Shown: one piece after another, positions 45,954 to 56,133 of the stretch
Position numbering within the stretch: the stretch's first letter is position 1
How the letters are laid out: the number at the start of each line of letters is the position of its first letter
Origin: Burkholderiales bacterium
GTDB lineage: Bacteria; Pseudomonadota; Gammaproteobacteria; Burkholderiales; Eutrophovitaceae
Assembly (NCBI GenBank): GCA_028379895.1
Contig: JAOEKQ010000008.1
Coordinates: 1-64,000, forward strand
Direction of reading: 5' to 3'
DNA length: 64,000 nt
Notes under the pieces: generated by a model
The model's input: the letters and a program-made list of their open reading frames with translations, nothing else
Told to the model about the DNA's origin: nothing
Database searches by the model: none
Made by a program: the position numbers and the translations under genes

Positions 45954-48773
45954 ATGATGAAAGAATTCGTCGGCAGTTCCTACCTATTTGGTACAAATGC
46001 GGCATTCGTTGAAGAGTTATATGACGCATATTTAGACGACCCTGATTCTATATCAGCTGATTGGAAGCGGTATTTCGATGATCTTCAGGATGCCGCCTTG
46101 AGTAAGGACGTATCTCATCACCAGGTAGTTAAATCCTTTGTCGGACATAAAAATGGGGGCACGAATTATTCTGCCAAGGGGCAAGAGGGCGATCTGAGTA
46201 ATGAGCGGAAACAAGTTTCTGTTCTTCAGCTGATAAATGCGTATCGATTCCTTGGGGTGAGGCGTGCGTCTGTAGATCCGCTGGAGCGGGTGAGGAAGGC
46301 TGACATACCCGAATTGACTTTGAAGCACTATGAACTTAGTCAGGGAGACCTTAATCAAATTTTCAATACTGGTTCATTTGTTGGTCCTGAACAAATGCAG
46401 TTGTCTGCGCTGATTGAAGCCCTAGAGGATACGTACTGTGGATCTGTTGGTGCTGAGTACATGTACATCAGCGATGTGCAACAAAAGCGATGGATTCAAA
46501 GTAGGCTTGAGGGGCCGAGGTCCAACCCTAAGTATTCGGTAGATATAAAGTTGCACCTCTTAGAACGCCTTACTGCGGCAGAAACATTAGAAAAATATTT
46601 ACATACCAAATATGTTGGTCAAAAAAGATTTTCTTTGGAGGGCGCTGAAGGCGTTATCGTATCGCTTGATCATCTCCTTCAAAAGGCTGGGCAATCCGGT
46701 ATACAAGAGGCCGTTATCGGCATGGCACATAGGGGGCGTTTGAATGTCCTAGTAAACACCTTAGGTAAAATGCCTAAGGATCTTTTTTCGGAATTCGAAG
46801 GCAAATCAGTAGAGCAGCTGCCCGCAGGAGACGTGAAATATCACCAAGGTTTTTCATCCGATCTTATGACTCCAGGTGGTCCGATGCATGTTTCACTCGC
46901 TTTTAATCCCTCGCACCTCGAAATTGTCAATCCCGTTGTTGAAGGTTCAGTCAGAGCAAGACAACATCGTCGTAAAGACGTGGACGGCAGAGAGGTGCTA
47001 CCTATTCTGCTTCACGGAGACTCGGCTTTCGCTGGCCAAGGCGTGGTGATGGAGACATTGAATTTGTCACAAACTCGTGGATATCGCACTGGCGGTACGA
47101 TACATATCATTGTAAATAATCAAATTGGCTTTACTACGTCAGACGCTCGAGATGTCCGTTCTACACTTTATTGTAGCGATATCGCGAAGATGATCGATGC
47201 TCCTGTATTCCATGTGAATGGTGATGATCCGGAGGCGGTAGCTTTCATCACTGAAATTGCGCTTGACTACAGAATGCAGTTTGGGAAAGACGTAGTAATT
47301 GACCTCGTCTGCTTCAGAAAGCTAGGGCATAACGAACAAGATGAACCAATGGTCACCCAACCTTGGATGTATAGCTTAGTGAAACAACATCCGGGTGCTA
47401 GAAAAAAATATGCTGAACGTTTGTTAGTTGAAGGTTTTGTAGATAATGGTCAGCCTGAGCAAATGATAAATTTGTTTAGAGACGCTTTGGATAGCGGTCA
47501 TCACACCAACAAAACCATCCTGTCGAATTTTAAACCTCCCTACACTGTGGATTGGTCAGAGTATCAAAATATCCCCTGGACCTATGGGGCTAAGACAAGT
47601 TTAACTCTAAGATCTATTAAGGCTCTTTCTTCAAAGTTAACAACAGTGCCAGACGACTTTGTGCTGCATCCTAGAGTTGAAAAAGTAATCAATGATCGCC
47701 GTTTGATGGCCGAAGGAAAGCTCTCGTTGGATTGGGGAATGGCAGAAAATTTAGCTTATGCGTCAATACTCAAAGCTGGATACGGTATCCGACTGTCGGG
47801 TCAGGACAGTGGGCGAGGTACATTTTTTCACAGGCATGCTGTGCTACATGATCAAAGAAGACAGGGCGCAAACGAGGGAGTATATGTTCCGCTGGATCAT
47901 ATCGATAAAAATCAGCCTACCTTTACAGTGATTGATTCGCTTTTATCGGAGGAAGCTGTCCTTGGCTTTGAGTATGGTTATGCTACGACAGAGCCTCACG
48001 AACTTGTTGTCTGGGAGGCACAATTTGGAGACTTCGCCAACGGTGCTCAAGTTGTGATTGATCAATTCATAGCTTCGGGCGAGGTAAAGTGGGGCCGAAT
48101 GTGTGGTCTCGTTATGATGCTGCCCCACGGCTACGAAGGGCAAGGGCCTGAGCACTCATCTGCGCGAATTGAACGTTACTTGCAGCTATGTGCAGATTAC
48201 AACATGCAGATTTGTATACCGTCGACGCCTAGTCAGATGTTTCACATGCTCAGAAGACAAGTGTTGCGGCCATATCGAAAACCTTTAATTGTTATTAGTC
48301 CAAAGAGTTTGTTGAGGCATAAAGAATCGATATCATCGCTCGATGATCTTATTAACGGTGAATTTAAAGTCCTAATTCCAGAGTCGGGTGACATCAAGCG
48401 TTCAAAAGTAAAGAGAGTTGTTTTCTGTAGCGGGAAGATATATTTCGAGCTCGCAGCACTTCGAAAGGAACGCCAAATTGATCATGTTGCTATTGTCAGA
48501 TTAGAGCAACTTTATCCATTCCCGCATGAAGCTTTCAAAGAGCAGATTGAGTTATACAAGGGAGCGAAAGAAGTTGTTTGGTGTCAGGAGGAACCAGGTA
48601 ATCAAGGTGCGTGGCACAGGATTCAGCATTACATTGAACGCCATTTGGTTAAAGGGCAGAAGTTGACGTACGCGTTGAGAGCTTCTTCCGCTTCGCCTGC
48701 TGGTGGGTATTCTGCTCTTCACGCTAAACGACAGAGCGCTGTTATGAATGCTGCGTTGGGTTTAAATGATTAA
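45954..48773 (+). CDS. sucA: 2-oxoglutarate dehydrogenase E1 component
   Basis: The thiamine-diphosphate decarboxylase of the 2-oxoglutarate dehydrogenase complex, about 939 residues. The N-terminal arm SSYLFGTNAAFVEELYDAYLDDP binds the core; GMAHRGRLNVLVNTLGK near 259 and the ThDP motif region GDSAFAGQGVVMETLNLS near 356 and following NNQIGFTT are present; the C-terminal transketolase-like domain has GYEGQGPEHSSARIERYLQL near 726. Two adjacent ATG codons (45954, 45957) make the start uncertain by one residue. It is followed by sucB and lpd. Confidence 0.97.
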   Translation: MMKEFVGSSYLFGTNAAFVEELYDAYLDDPDSISADWKRYFDDLQDAALSKDVSHHQVVKSFVGHKNGGTNYSAKGQEGDLSNERKQVSVLQLINAYRFLGVRRASVDPLERVRKADIPELTLKHYELSQGDLNQIFNTGSFVGPEQMQLSALIEALEDTYCGSVGAEYMYISDVQQKRWIQSRLEGPRSNPKYSVDIKLHLLERLTAAETLEKYLHTKYVGQKRFSLEGAEGVIVSLDHLLQKAGQSGIQEAVIGMAHRGRLNVLVNTLGKMPKDLFSEFEGKSVEQLPAGDVKYHQGFSSDLMTPGGPMHVSLAFNPSHLEIVNPVVEGSVRARQHRRKDVDGREVLPILLHGDSAFAGQGVVMETLNLSQTRGYRTGGTIHIIVNNQIGFTTSDARDVRSTLYCSDIAKMIDAPVFHVNGDDPEAVAFITEIALDYRMQFGKDVVIDLVCFRKLGHNEQDEPMVTQPWMYSLVKQHPGARKKYAERLLVEGFVDNGQPEQMINLFRDALDSGHHTNKTILSNFKPPYTVDWSEYQNIPWTYGAKTSLTLRSIKALSSKLTTVPDDFVLHPRVEKVINDRRLMAEGKLSLDWGMAENLAYASILKAGYGIRLSGQDSGRGTFFHRHAVLHDQRRQGANEGVYVPLDHIDKNQPTFTVIDSLLSEEAVLGFEYGYATTEPHELVVWEAQFGDFANGAQVVIDQFIASGEVKWGRMCGLVMMLPHGYEGQGPEHSSARIERYLQLCADYNMQICIPSTPSQMFHMLRRQVLRPYRKPLIVISPKSLLRHKESISSLDDLINGEFKVLIPESGDIKRSKVKRVVFCSGKIYFELAALRKERQIDHVAIVRLEQLYPFPHEAFKEQIELYKGAKEVVWCQEEPGNQGAWHRIQHYIERHLVKGQKLTYALRASSASPAGGYSALHAKRQSAVMNAALGLND

Positions 48774-48814
48774 TTATTACAAGTATTTGCGACTAACCGT
48801 CATTGGGAGAAGTC

Positions 48815-50020
48815 ATGTTAATTGAAGTTCGAGTTCCCGCGCTTTCTGAGTCTGTAGCAGAGGCGACTTTATTGTCTTGGCACAAACAACAGGGTGATTA
48901 TGTAAAACGAGATGAGAATCTGATTGACATTGAAACGGATAAGGTTGTGTTGGAGTTGCCTGCGCCGCAAGCTGGAGTTTTGACTGAGATTATTAAGGAG
49001 GAGGGCGGATTAGTCGGCGCTAACGAAATCATTGCGCGAATCGATACGAGCGCAGTTGATACTAACGAAAGCTCCCCCTCGAGCGATGTTGATAAAAAAA
49101 GTACGCCTGAAACACAACCGAGCAAAACGGATAGTGGTGTTGTCCTTATGCCAGCAGCGAGAAAATTAGCAGTTGAGAAAAACTTCTCAACTAAGGGTGT
49201 GTCAGGGACTGGACGAGGAGGTCGAATAACTAAGGGTGACGTTGTTGCCGCTTCTGCTGCAAATGAAGGGCTTAATTCTGGATCAATTACCGCTCCGAAG
49301 ACTCCCGTTGATACGAAAGGTCGGCCGGAGCAACGTGTTCCAATGTCGCGTTTAAGGCAAAGAGTTGCTGAACGTTTGCTGGAATCTCAGGCAACAGCGG
49401 CGATACTAACAACTTTTAACGAAGTTAATATGCAGCCAGTCATCGATGTTCGAACTAAATATAAGGGGCAGTTCGAAAAAGAACATGGGGTAAAGCTCGG
49501 ATTCATGTCGTTTTTTGTCAAGGCGGTGGTTGCTGCGCTCAAGAAATACCCAATAGTTAACGCCTCGGTGGATGGCGAGGATATCGTTTACCACGGTTAT
49601 TTTGATGTTGGAATGGCTGTTGGAAGTCCGAGAGGTTTGGTTGTGCCGATTATAAGAAATGTCGACAACATGTCTTTTTCAGACATAGAGAACGCCATTG
49701 GTGATTTTGGTAAAAGAGCGCAGGAAGGTCGACTCAGCATTGATGAGTTGACAGGGGGTACATTCTCGATATCAAACGGAGGCGTTTTTGGTTCGATGTT
49801 ATCAACTCCAATAATCAATCCGCCTCAATCTGCAATTTTGGGAATACATGCGACAAAGGAGAGGGCGGTTGTTGAAGATGGTCAAGTCGTAGTGCGGCCG
49901 ATGAACTACTTGGCGCTTTCTTATGATCATAGGATTATTGATGGTCGAGAGGCCGTGTTGTTTTTAGTTGCAATTAAAGAGGCACTTGAGGATCCATCTC
50001 GCTTATTGCTGGAGATTTAG
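48815..50020 (+). CDS. sucB: Dihydrolipoamide succinyltransferase (E2 of 2-oxoglutarate dehydrogenase)
   Basis: The core subunit of the complex, 401 residues from ATG 48815, which follows GGGAGA; an upstream in-frame TTG has no support. Layout: lipoyl domain with lipoylated Lys43 in [13 protein letters not shown], a linker rich in Ser, Asp and Thr, the E1/E3-binding domain at about 110-150 ([26 protein letters not shown]), and the catalytic domain with [13 protein letters not shown] near 370. It lies between sucA and lpd. Confidence 0.96.
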   Translation: MLIEVRVPALSESVAEATLLSWHKQQGDYVKRDENLIDIETDKVVLELPAPQAGVLTEIIKEEGGLVGANEIIARIDTSAVDTNESSPSSDVDKKSTPETQPSKTDSGVVLMPAARKLAVEKNFSTKGVSGTGRGGRITKGDVVAASAANEGLNSGSITAPKTPVDTKGRPEQRVPMSRLRQRVAERLLESQATAAILTTFNEVNMQPVIDVRTKYKGQFEKEHGVKLGFMSFFVKAVVAALKKYPIVNASVDGEDIVYHGYFDVGMAVGSPRGLVVPIIRNVDNMSFSDIENAIGDFGKRAQEGRLSIDELTGGTFSISNGGVFGSMLSTPIINPPQSAILGIHATKERAVVEDGQVVVRPMNYLALSYDHRIIDGREAVLFLVAIKEALEDPSRLLLEI

Positions 50021-50064
50021 GTTTTTAAACGTGTTTTATTACAAATAATGAGCTATCGGGTGTT

Positions 50065-51489
50065 ATGAATACTATTTATGATGTCGCAGTAATTGGTGCT
50101 GGACCAGGTGGATATGTTGCTGCTATTAGAGCCTCTCAACTGGGGCTAAATACTATCTGTATTGATGATTTTGAAGATGCTTCTGGTAAGGCTAGTTTGG
50201 GAGGTACTTGTTTGAATGTGGGGTGTATACCCTCTAAAGCTCTTTTGGAATCATCTGAGAACTATGAAAAAGCAATTCATAAATTTCATGAACACGGTAT
50301 CTCAGCAACCGATGTCAAGATAGACGTTGCTAAGATGTTGGCCCGAAAAGACGGAATCGTGAAGCAGTTCACTAATGGTATTTCGTTGTTATTTAAGAAA
50401 AATAAGATCGAGCAAATGCATGGTCGGGCAGAGTTCGTCTCCTCTGCAAACGTTATACGTTTAAAAGTGACTGGAACTAATGAAGGATTTGTCGAGGCTA
50501 AGCACGTCATAATTGCGACAGGGTCGAGGCCTCGGTCAATGGATTCAGTACCTGTTGATAACGAGTATATTTGTGACAACAAAGGTGCATTGACGCTTCC
50601 TGAAACTCCAAAGCACCTGTTGGTTATCGGTGCCGGTGTCATCGGTTTAGAAATGGGTAGTGTTTGGAGGAGACTAGGAGCAAAGGTTACCGTCTTAGAA
50701 GCACTGCCAACGTTTTTAGCGGCAGTCGATGAAGCGGTTGCTAAGGAAGCAAAGAGAATCTTTACTAAAAGTGTTGGTTTAGATATCCATCTCGGATGTG
50801 TTGTTCAAGAGGTGAGCCGAAAAGATAACAATATTACGGTAACCTACGAAGAAGGCGGTCATATAAAAACACTAGACTGTGACCGCATCGTGGTTGCTGT
50901 CGGGAGAGTGCCCAATTCAGCTAATGTTGGGTTAAAAAACGTTGGCATAGCAGTTGATAACCGTGGATTTATCACAGTCGACCATCATAACCGAACGAAC
51001 ATTCCGAATATTTACGCAATCGGAGATGTTGTTCGAGGTCCTATGTTGGCACATAAGTCCTCGGAAGAGGGTGTCGCGGTAGCTGAAACAATTGCGGGTC
51101 AGTATGGAGACGTTAACCTCGATACGATTCCATGGGTTATTTATACCAGTCCCGAGATTGCTTGGGTCGGACAAACGGAACAAGATTTAAAGGCTGATGG
51201 CGTCCCCTATAAGGTTGGTAAGTTTCCATTTGTAGCTAGTGGTCGCGCGCAGGCAATCGGGGACAGTGCGGGGTTTGTGAAGATGATTGCTCATGCAGAA
51301 AGTGATCGTATTTTGGGAGTACACATCATAGGTCCTTATGCGTCTGAGTTAATCTCTGAAGCAGTGGTCGCGTTAGAGTTTGGTGCTACTTCTGAGGATA
51401 TAGCGAGGATTGTACATGCACACCCTTCTCTCTCTGAGGCAATGCATGAGGCCGCCCTAGGAATTGAAAACAGGTACCTGAGTCTTTAG
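50065..51489 (+). CDS. lpdA: Dihydrolipoyl dehydrogenase (E3)
   Basis: Reoxidises the lipoyl arm and reduces NAD. The 474 residues have the FAD motif VIGAGPGGYVAA at 9-20, the redox disulfide in GGTCLNVGCIPSK (Cys49, Cys54), the NAD motif VIGAGVIGLEMGSVW near 193, the second FAD motif NIYAIGDVV near 311 and the catalytic His-Glu in AHPSLSEAMHEAAL near 451. Its position makes it the dedicated E3 of this complex, although E3 is often shared with pyruvate dehydrogenase. Confidence 0.97.
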   Translation: MNTIYDVAVIGAGPGGYVAAIRASQLGLNTICIDDFEDASGKASLGGTCLNVGCIPSKALLESSENYEKAIHKFHEHGISATDVKIDVAKMLARKDGIVKQFTNGISLLFKKNKIEQMHGRAEFVSSANVIRLKVTGTNEGFVEAKHVIIATGSRPRSMDSVPVDNEYICDNKGALTLPETPKHLLVIGAGVIGLEMGSVWRRLGAKVTVLEALPTFLAAVDEAVAKEAKRIFTKSVGLDIHLGCVVQEVSRKDNNITVTYEEGGHIKTLDCDRIVVAVGRVPNSANVGLKNVGIAVDNRGFITVDHHNRTNIPNIYAIGDVVRGPMLAHKSSEEGVAVAETIAGQYGDVNLDTIPWVIYTSPEIAWVGQTEQDLKADGVPYKVGKFPFVASGRAQAIGDSAGFVKMIAHAESDRILGVHIIGPYASELISEAVVALEFGATSEDIARIVHAHPSLSEAMHEAALGIENRYLSL

Positions 51490-51579
51490 GCTGGTTCAAA
51501 CGAAGAGTGTTGTTGTTTCTATTTTTTAGCTCAATTTACTTAAAGTCTAAATAACTTCTGCTATGCATCTAGGAGTGCC

Positions 51580-52650
51580 ATGAAAGAGTCAGTAGAATCT
51601 CGGGCTGCTGAGTTAGGGTATGTGCTTGATGCGGCTCAACTTAGGACCGTTGACCAACTAGCCCAATTGGCTGGCGAACTTGAGTCTACTCCCGATCGAC
51701 CTAGTATTTTAAAGCGAATTTTTTTAAAGACTAATCCCCCAAAAGGATTCTATCTTTGGGGTGGAGTTGGTCGTGGTAAAACATTCTTAATGGATCTTTT
51801 CTACGAGCATATTAAATTTAGTAAGAAGAAACGCGTACATTTTCATCGCTTTATGCAAGAAGTACATCACCGCCTAAAAGACTTGCAAGGTCATCAAAAT
51901 CCACTCCAGACGATTGGGAAAGACATTGCATCAGAAACAAAATTATTGTGTTTGGATGAGTTTCACATTTCTGACATTGGTGATGCAATGATTATGAGGA
52001 ACTTGCTTGAAGCGCTTTTCCGTGAGGAAGTTGTGATTGTAACTACGGCTAATTGGGTGCCAGATAAGCTTTATGAACATGGTCTTCAACGAGCACAATT
52101 TTTACCCACTATTGATTTAATTAATTCGAAGATGAGTGTAGTGAATCTCGATGCTGGTGAAGATTATCGCCTTACTTCATTGGAGAAAGCTGGCGTCTAT
52201 TTTTGTGGTGATCAAAACGAAGTAGAGCCAATGGTAATGAATTTGTTCGATTCTCTTGCTAAAGAACAGAATTGTGCCTCCTCGATAGATTTATTAAACA
52301 GGTCAGTACCTTCTAAAAAAATCTCAAAGGAAGCAATATGGTTCGATTTTGACGCCATTTGCGATGGACCGAGAGGTAAGGATGACTATATTGAATTGGC
52401 TAAACGTTTTCAAACGGTGTTTATAAGCCGCGTTCCAAAATTTGGAAGGGATAACGATAACGCACGAAGACGATTTACATGGTTAGTTGACGAGTTCTAC
52501 GATAGAAGAGTAAATGTAGTGATTGATTCTCAAAAGGAGCTGACAGATTTGCTCTCGGATGCGCTAGGTACCACGGAGAAAGATCGCACTGAATCAAGGC
52601 TAATTGAGATGCAAACTTCGCGTTATCTAGGTGAGCCTCATTTGTTCTAA
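51580..52650 (+). CDS. zapE: Cell division ATPase ZapE (AFG1 family)
   Basis: A 356-residue AAA-like ATPase. Walker A GGVGRGKT is at residues 61-68, Walker B is in KLLCLDEFHISDIGDAMI near 125, and the region HFHRFMQEVHHRLKDLQGH precedes it. In E. coli ZapE associates with the Z-ring under stress; mitochondrial AFG1 helps degrade respiratory-complex subunits. Its conserved place after the sdh/suc genes in Betaproteobacteria fits either role. Confidence 0.93.
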   Translation: MKESVESRAAELGYVLDAAQLRTVDQLAQLAGELESTPDRPSILKRIFLKTNPPKGFYLWGGVGRGKTFLMDLFYEHIKFSKKKRVHFHRFMQEVHHRLKDLQGHQNPLQTIGKDIASETKLLCLDEFHISDIGDAMIMRNLLEALFREEVVIVTTANWVPDKLYEHGLQRAQFLPTIDLINSKMSVVNLDAGEDYRLTSLEKAGVYFCGDQNEVEPMVMNLFDSLAKEQNCASSIDLLNRSVPSKKISKEAIWFDFDAICDGPRGKDDYIELAKRFQTVFISRVPKFGRDNDNARRRFTWLVDEFYDRRVNVVIDSQKELTDLLSDALGTTEKDRTESRLIEMQTSRYLGEPHLF

Positions 52651-52776
52651 AAAAACACCAATCGATGGCATTTTTGGGTTTATGGGAGTCAATTGGCGTT
52701 TTTGGTAAAAGAGTAAGAACTATTGTAGACTTTCCGCAGCGCACAAAAGCTATGCAAAATAAAACAGGAGATCGAT

Positions 52777-53769
52777 ATGACGCAATTTAAAGCATTCTTG
52801 ATTGAGGAGATAGAGGGTGGAGTTAAAAGCAGTTTCAAGACTATGGACGCTGCAGATCTTGATCCGGGTGAGGTTCTCATAAAGACCGCCTATTCTTCAG
52901 TGAACTTTAAAGATGCGCTAGCCGCCACGGGTGCAGGAAAGATCATTCGCAGATTTCCATGTGTTGGGGGAATCGATTTATCGGGTGTGGTGGCGGAATC
53001 ATCTTCAGATGAATTTGAAGTAGGTCAAGAAGTTATCGCTACAAGTTATGATATTGGGGTTGCTCATCACGGGGGGTACGCTGAGTACTGCCGCGTGCCT
53101 GCTAAGTGGGTCGTCCCGATGCCTAGTGGATTAGATCTCTTCAGTTCAATGGCGTTGGGCACGGCTGGATTTACGGCGGGCCTAGCTGTTGAGCGCATGG
53201 AACACAACGGACTCAACCCGAACGCCGGACCAGTGGTGGTTAACGGTGCGACAGGTGGGGTGGGAGGAATAGCTATAGATATTCTCTCTGCATCCGGATA
53301 TGACGTCACTGCCATGACTGGAAAACCGGAACAAGCGGATTATTTAAAAAGTCTCGGAGCCAAGGAGGTTCTAGACACCGCATCCCTTGATTTGACGAAG
53401 ATAAGACCATTGGGTCGGGAAACTTGGGCTGGTGCTGTTGATAATCTAGGTGGTGATATCTTATCTTGGTTAGCCAGTACCGTTAAAGTCGGAGGAGCAA
53501 TAGCCTCTATTGGATTGGCAGCGAGTTTTAAGTTTAATACAACTGTTATGCCATATATCCTTCGAGGAGTGACATTGGCCGGGATTGATTCCGTGAATGC
53601 TGATATGGAAGTCAGACGCAAAGTATGGACTAGATTAGCTAGTGATATGAAGCCAAAAAATCTTGATAAGATTGTCACTACAATCGCTTTTGATGACTTA
53701 CCAGATACATTTCAATCCGTCATGCAAGCAAAAATGAGAGGACGTTCAGTCGTTAAGATTGCAGATTAA
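52777..53769 (+). CDS. acuI: Acryloyl-CoA reductase / YhdH-type medium-chain dehydrogenase
   Basis: A zinc-free medium-chain reductase of 330 residues, YhdH/AcuI subgroup: YSSVNFKDALAATGAGKI near 46, FPCVGGIDLSGVV near 67, GTAGFTAGLAVERM near 127 and the NADPH-binding VVVNGATGGVGGIAIDIL near 145. AcuI reduces acryloyl-CoA to propionyl-CoA and detoxifies acrylate. AGGAG lies before ATG 52777. prpE follows 27 bases later, which supports an acrylate/propionate role; other enoyl-CoA or quinone substrates are not excluded. Confidence 0.87.
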   Translation: MTQFKAFLIEEIEGGVKSSFKTMDAADLDPGEVLIKTAYSSVNFKDALAATGAGKIIRRFPCVGGIDLSGVVAESSSDEFEVGQEVIATSYDIGVAHHGGYAEYCRVPAKWVVPMPSGLDLFSSMALGTAGFTAGLAVERMEHNGLNPNAGPVVVNGATGGVGGIAIDILSASGYDVTAMTGKPEQADYLKSLGAKEVLDTASLDLTKIRPLGRETWAGAVDNLGGDILSWLASTVKVGGAIASIGLAASFKFNTTVMPYILRGVTLAGIDSVNADMEVRRKVWTRLASDMKPKNLDKIVTTIAFDDLPDTFQSVMQAKMRGRSVVKIAD

Positions 53770-53796
53770 TCATTGGCTAGTATCAGGGGGTGAGTC

Positions 53797-55695
53797 GTGT
53801 CTATAAAGATCAATGAATTTCATAAATATTCTGTAGATAGCCCTGATGAATTTTGGGCTGATCAGGCAAAGCTGATCTACTGGGACAACGATTTTGATCA
53901 AGTGCTCGACTTTTCCCGGCCGCCCTTTGCTAAGTGGTTTCTGAATGGGAAAACGAATCTTTGTTTTAATGCAATTGATCGTCATTTGAAAGATCGGTCA
54001 ACGCAAAATGCGATTGTCTATGTCTCCACTGAGTCTGACACAGAGCGTACAATTAGCTATCAAGAGTTGTACGAGGAGGTGAATAGATTCGCAGCTCTTT
54101 TAAAAAAGCAAAAAGTGGGTAAAGGCGACAGAGTGTTAATTTACATGCCGATGATTCCTGAGGCGGTTTATGCAATGCTCGCGTGCGTCCGTATCGGCGC
54201 TATTCATTCGGTAGTTTTCGGAGGGTTTGCTTCCGCCAGTCTGGCACAAAGAGTAGATGACTGTGAGCCGAAGGTCATGATAACCGCGGACGCCGGCATG
54301 AGGGGGGGGAAGATTATTCCTTATAAAGGTCTAGTAGACGAAGCATTAGAACTAGCCGAAAAACCACCTGCGCATGTAATCTTGGTCAAGCGAGGTTTAG
54401 TTGAACAATTAGACTGGAACGACGAGCGAGATATTGATTATTGCGAGGCAGTTAAGGCATTTGATGGTGAGAGGGTCGACGTTGAGTGGCTAGAGTCCAA
54501 TGAGCCAAGCTATATCCTATATACGTCAGGCACGACGGGTAAGCCAAAGGGTGTACAAAGGGACACAGGTGGACATGCAGTGGCTTTGGCTGCATCTATG
54601 AAGCATATTTACAATGCTCGAGCAGGTGAGACAATCTTCACAACTTCTGATATCGGTTGGGTAGTTGGTCACTCATATATCGTTTACGCTCCACTTATTA
54701 TGGGCATGACAACTATTTTGTATGAAGGTCTGCCAACGACACCTGATCCGGGTATCTGGTGGAGTCTGGTAGAAAAACACAACGTGAATGTGCTGTTCTC
54801 ATCTCCGACGGCTATTCGGGTGTTAAAGAAACAAGATCAGAATTATATCGATAGGTATAACCTGGCTTCTTTGAAACACGTCTTTTTAGCTGGTGAGCCC
54901 TTGGATGAGTCGACGCACAGTTGGATATCAAGTGCGTTAAAAAAACCTGTACAAGATCATTTTTGGCAAACCGAAACAGGTTGGCCTGTGTTGACGGCAA
55001 TGCCTGGTGTGGAAAAAACACCTGTGAAATACGGAAGTCCATCTTTTCCTGCTTATGGATACAATCTTAAAATTTTGAGGGAATCAGATGCGTCTGAAGC
55101 GGATGTAAATGAAAAGGGTCTTGTCTCGATTATTCCGCCACTTCCTCCCGGCTGTATGAGCACCGTTTGGGGCGACGACGAGAGATTCGTAAGTACATAT
55201 TTTTCAACGTTTAAATCGACACTTGTTTATTCAACATTCGATTGGGGTATTAGGGATCAGGACGGATATCATTTTATTTTAGGCCGAACGGATGACGTGA
55301 TAAATGTAGCAGGACATCGAATAGGGACGAGAGAAATTGAAGAAGCCATTCAAAATGATGGAAACGTAGCAGAGGTAGCAGTTGTAGGTGTTGAGGATTC
55401 CCTGAAGGGACAAATGCCGATTGCATTTGTTGTGCGTAAAAGCCATGATCAAAAAAATGCTGCTGACAAGATTGAACTACATAAAAAACAAATTATGAAA
55501 CAGGTTGATCAATCGCTTGGCGCGATTGCAAGGCCGCGGGCGGTTTATTTCGTTTCGATGTTACCTAAAACTCGCTCTGGTAAATTATTAAGACGTAGCA
55601 TACAGGCCATTGCCGAGAGTCGGGACCCTGGGGATCTGACAACCCTAGAGGATTTGGCCGCTATCGAAGAAATTATTAAAATTTTTAAGTCTTAG
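53797..55695 (+). CDS. prpE: Propionyl-CoA synthetase
   Basis: Activates propionate, and possibly acrylate, to the CoA thioester. The 632-residue adenylate-forming enzyme has YILYTSGTTGKPKGVQRD near 246 (P-loop), the SDIGWVVGHSYIVYAPL segment near 286, HFWQTETGWPV near 388, and the A10 motif PKTRSGKLLRRS with the catalytic Lys near 600. GGGG before GTG 53797 is the ribosome-binding site. The length and TETGWP agree with PrpE, although acetyl-CoA synthetase is related. It pairs with acuI and feeds the methylcitrate genes at 34-38 kb. Confidence 0.93.
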   Translation: MSIKINEFHKYSVDSPDEFWADQAKLIYWDNDFDQVLDFSRPPFAKWFLNGKTNLCFNAIDRHLKDRSTQNAIVYVSTESDTERTISYQELYEEVNRFAALLKKQKVGKGDRVLIYMPMIPEAVYAMLACVRIGAIHSVVFGGFASASLAQRVDDCEPKVMITADAGMRGGKIIPYKGLVDEALELAEKPPAHVILVKRGLVEQLDWNDERDIDYCEAVKAFDGERVDVEWLESNEPSYILYTSGTTGKPKGVQRDTGGHAVALAASMKHIYNARAGETIFTTSDIGWVVGHSYIVYAPLIMGMTTILYEGLPTTPDPGIWWSLVEKHNVNVLFSSPTAIRVLKKQDQNYIDRYNLASLKHVFLAGEPLDESTHSWISSALKKPVQDHFWQTETGWPVLTAMPGVEKTPVKYGSPSFPAYGYNLKILRESDASEADVNEKGLVSIIPPLPPGCMSTVWGDDERFVSTYFSTFKSTLVYSTFDWGIRDQDGYHFILGRTDDVINVAGHRIGTREIEEAIQNDGNVAEVAVVGVEDSLKGQMPIAFVVRKSHDQKNAADKIELHKKQIMKQVDQSLGAIARPRAVYFVSMLPKTRSGKLLRRSIQAIAESRDPGDLTTLEDLAAIEEIIKIFKS

Positions 55696-55719
55696 AGTTC
55701 TTCATAAAAGAGAGTATTT

Positions 55720-56070
55720 GTGTTGCACAAGTTGATACATTTTCTGTTGTGGCTTAACGGGTTGTCTGTTGCGGCATATCTTATTTTTTTCCTGGGAATC
55801 ATGTACCTTGACGTGGCTGTTTTCCCGCAATGGGAGGTTTTATCTCAGCCTCCTGAAGTCGTTTTAAACGTGATTCAGTCTTCTTCAGATCAAAGTGGAC
55901 TCAAGGATATGGCGATTTTGCTCCATGAGCATCTAGCTGATCAAACTACAGTTTTGAATGAAATGATTGATTCAGTGGTTTTCTGGGTGCGACTTCATTT
56001 TCTATTATCTCTATGTCTATTCATTGCTAATTTGTTGTTGATCTCTAGGTTGAGGAAAAGTAATCGATGA
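55720..56070 (+). CDS. Small membrane protein of unknown function
   Basis: A 116-residue protein I do not recognise. It has a hydrophobic segment at about residues 6-31, a soluble middle with many acidic residues (roughly 38-84), and a second hydrophobic segment near 87-108 ending in a basic RLRKSNR. Both ends are therefore likely cytoplasmic with a periplasmic loop of about 55 residues. GTG 55720 starts 24 bases after prpE, so it may be the last gene of acuI-prpE. No catalytic motif is visible. Confidence 0.65.
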   Translation: MLHKLIHFLLWLNGLSVAAYLIFFLGIMYLDVAVFPQWEVLSQPPEVVLNVIQSSSDQSGLKDMAILLHEHLADQTTVLNEMIDSVVFWVRLHFLLSLCLFIANLLLISRLRKSNR

Positions 56071-56133
56071 TTTCCCAACTGGAAAAGTAAACGACAGTCG
56101 CCCCCTTACATTTTTTTTAAGAGTCTTTTATTT

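Noticed and set aside
52655-52725. Terminator between zapE and acuI
   Set aside because: The arms ACACCAAT and ATTGGCGT are imperfect and about 38 bases apart; too weak to call.
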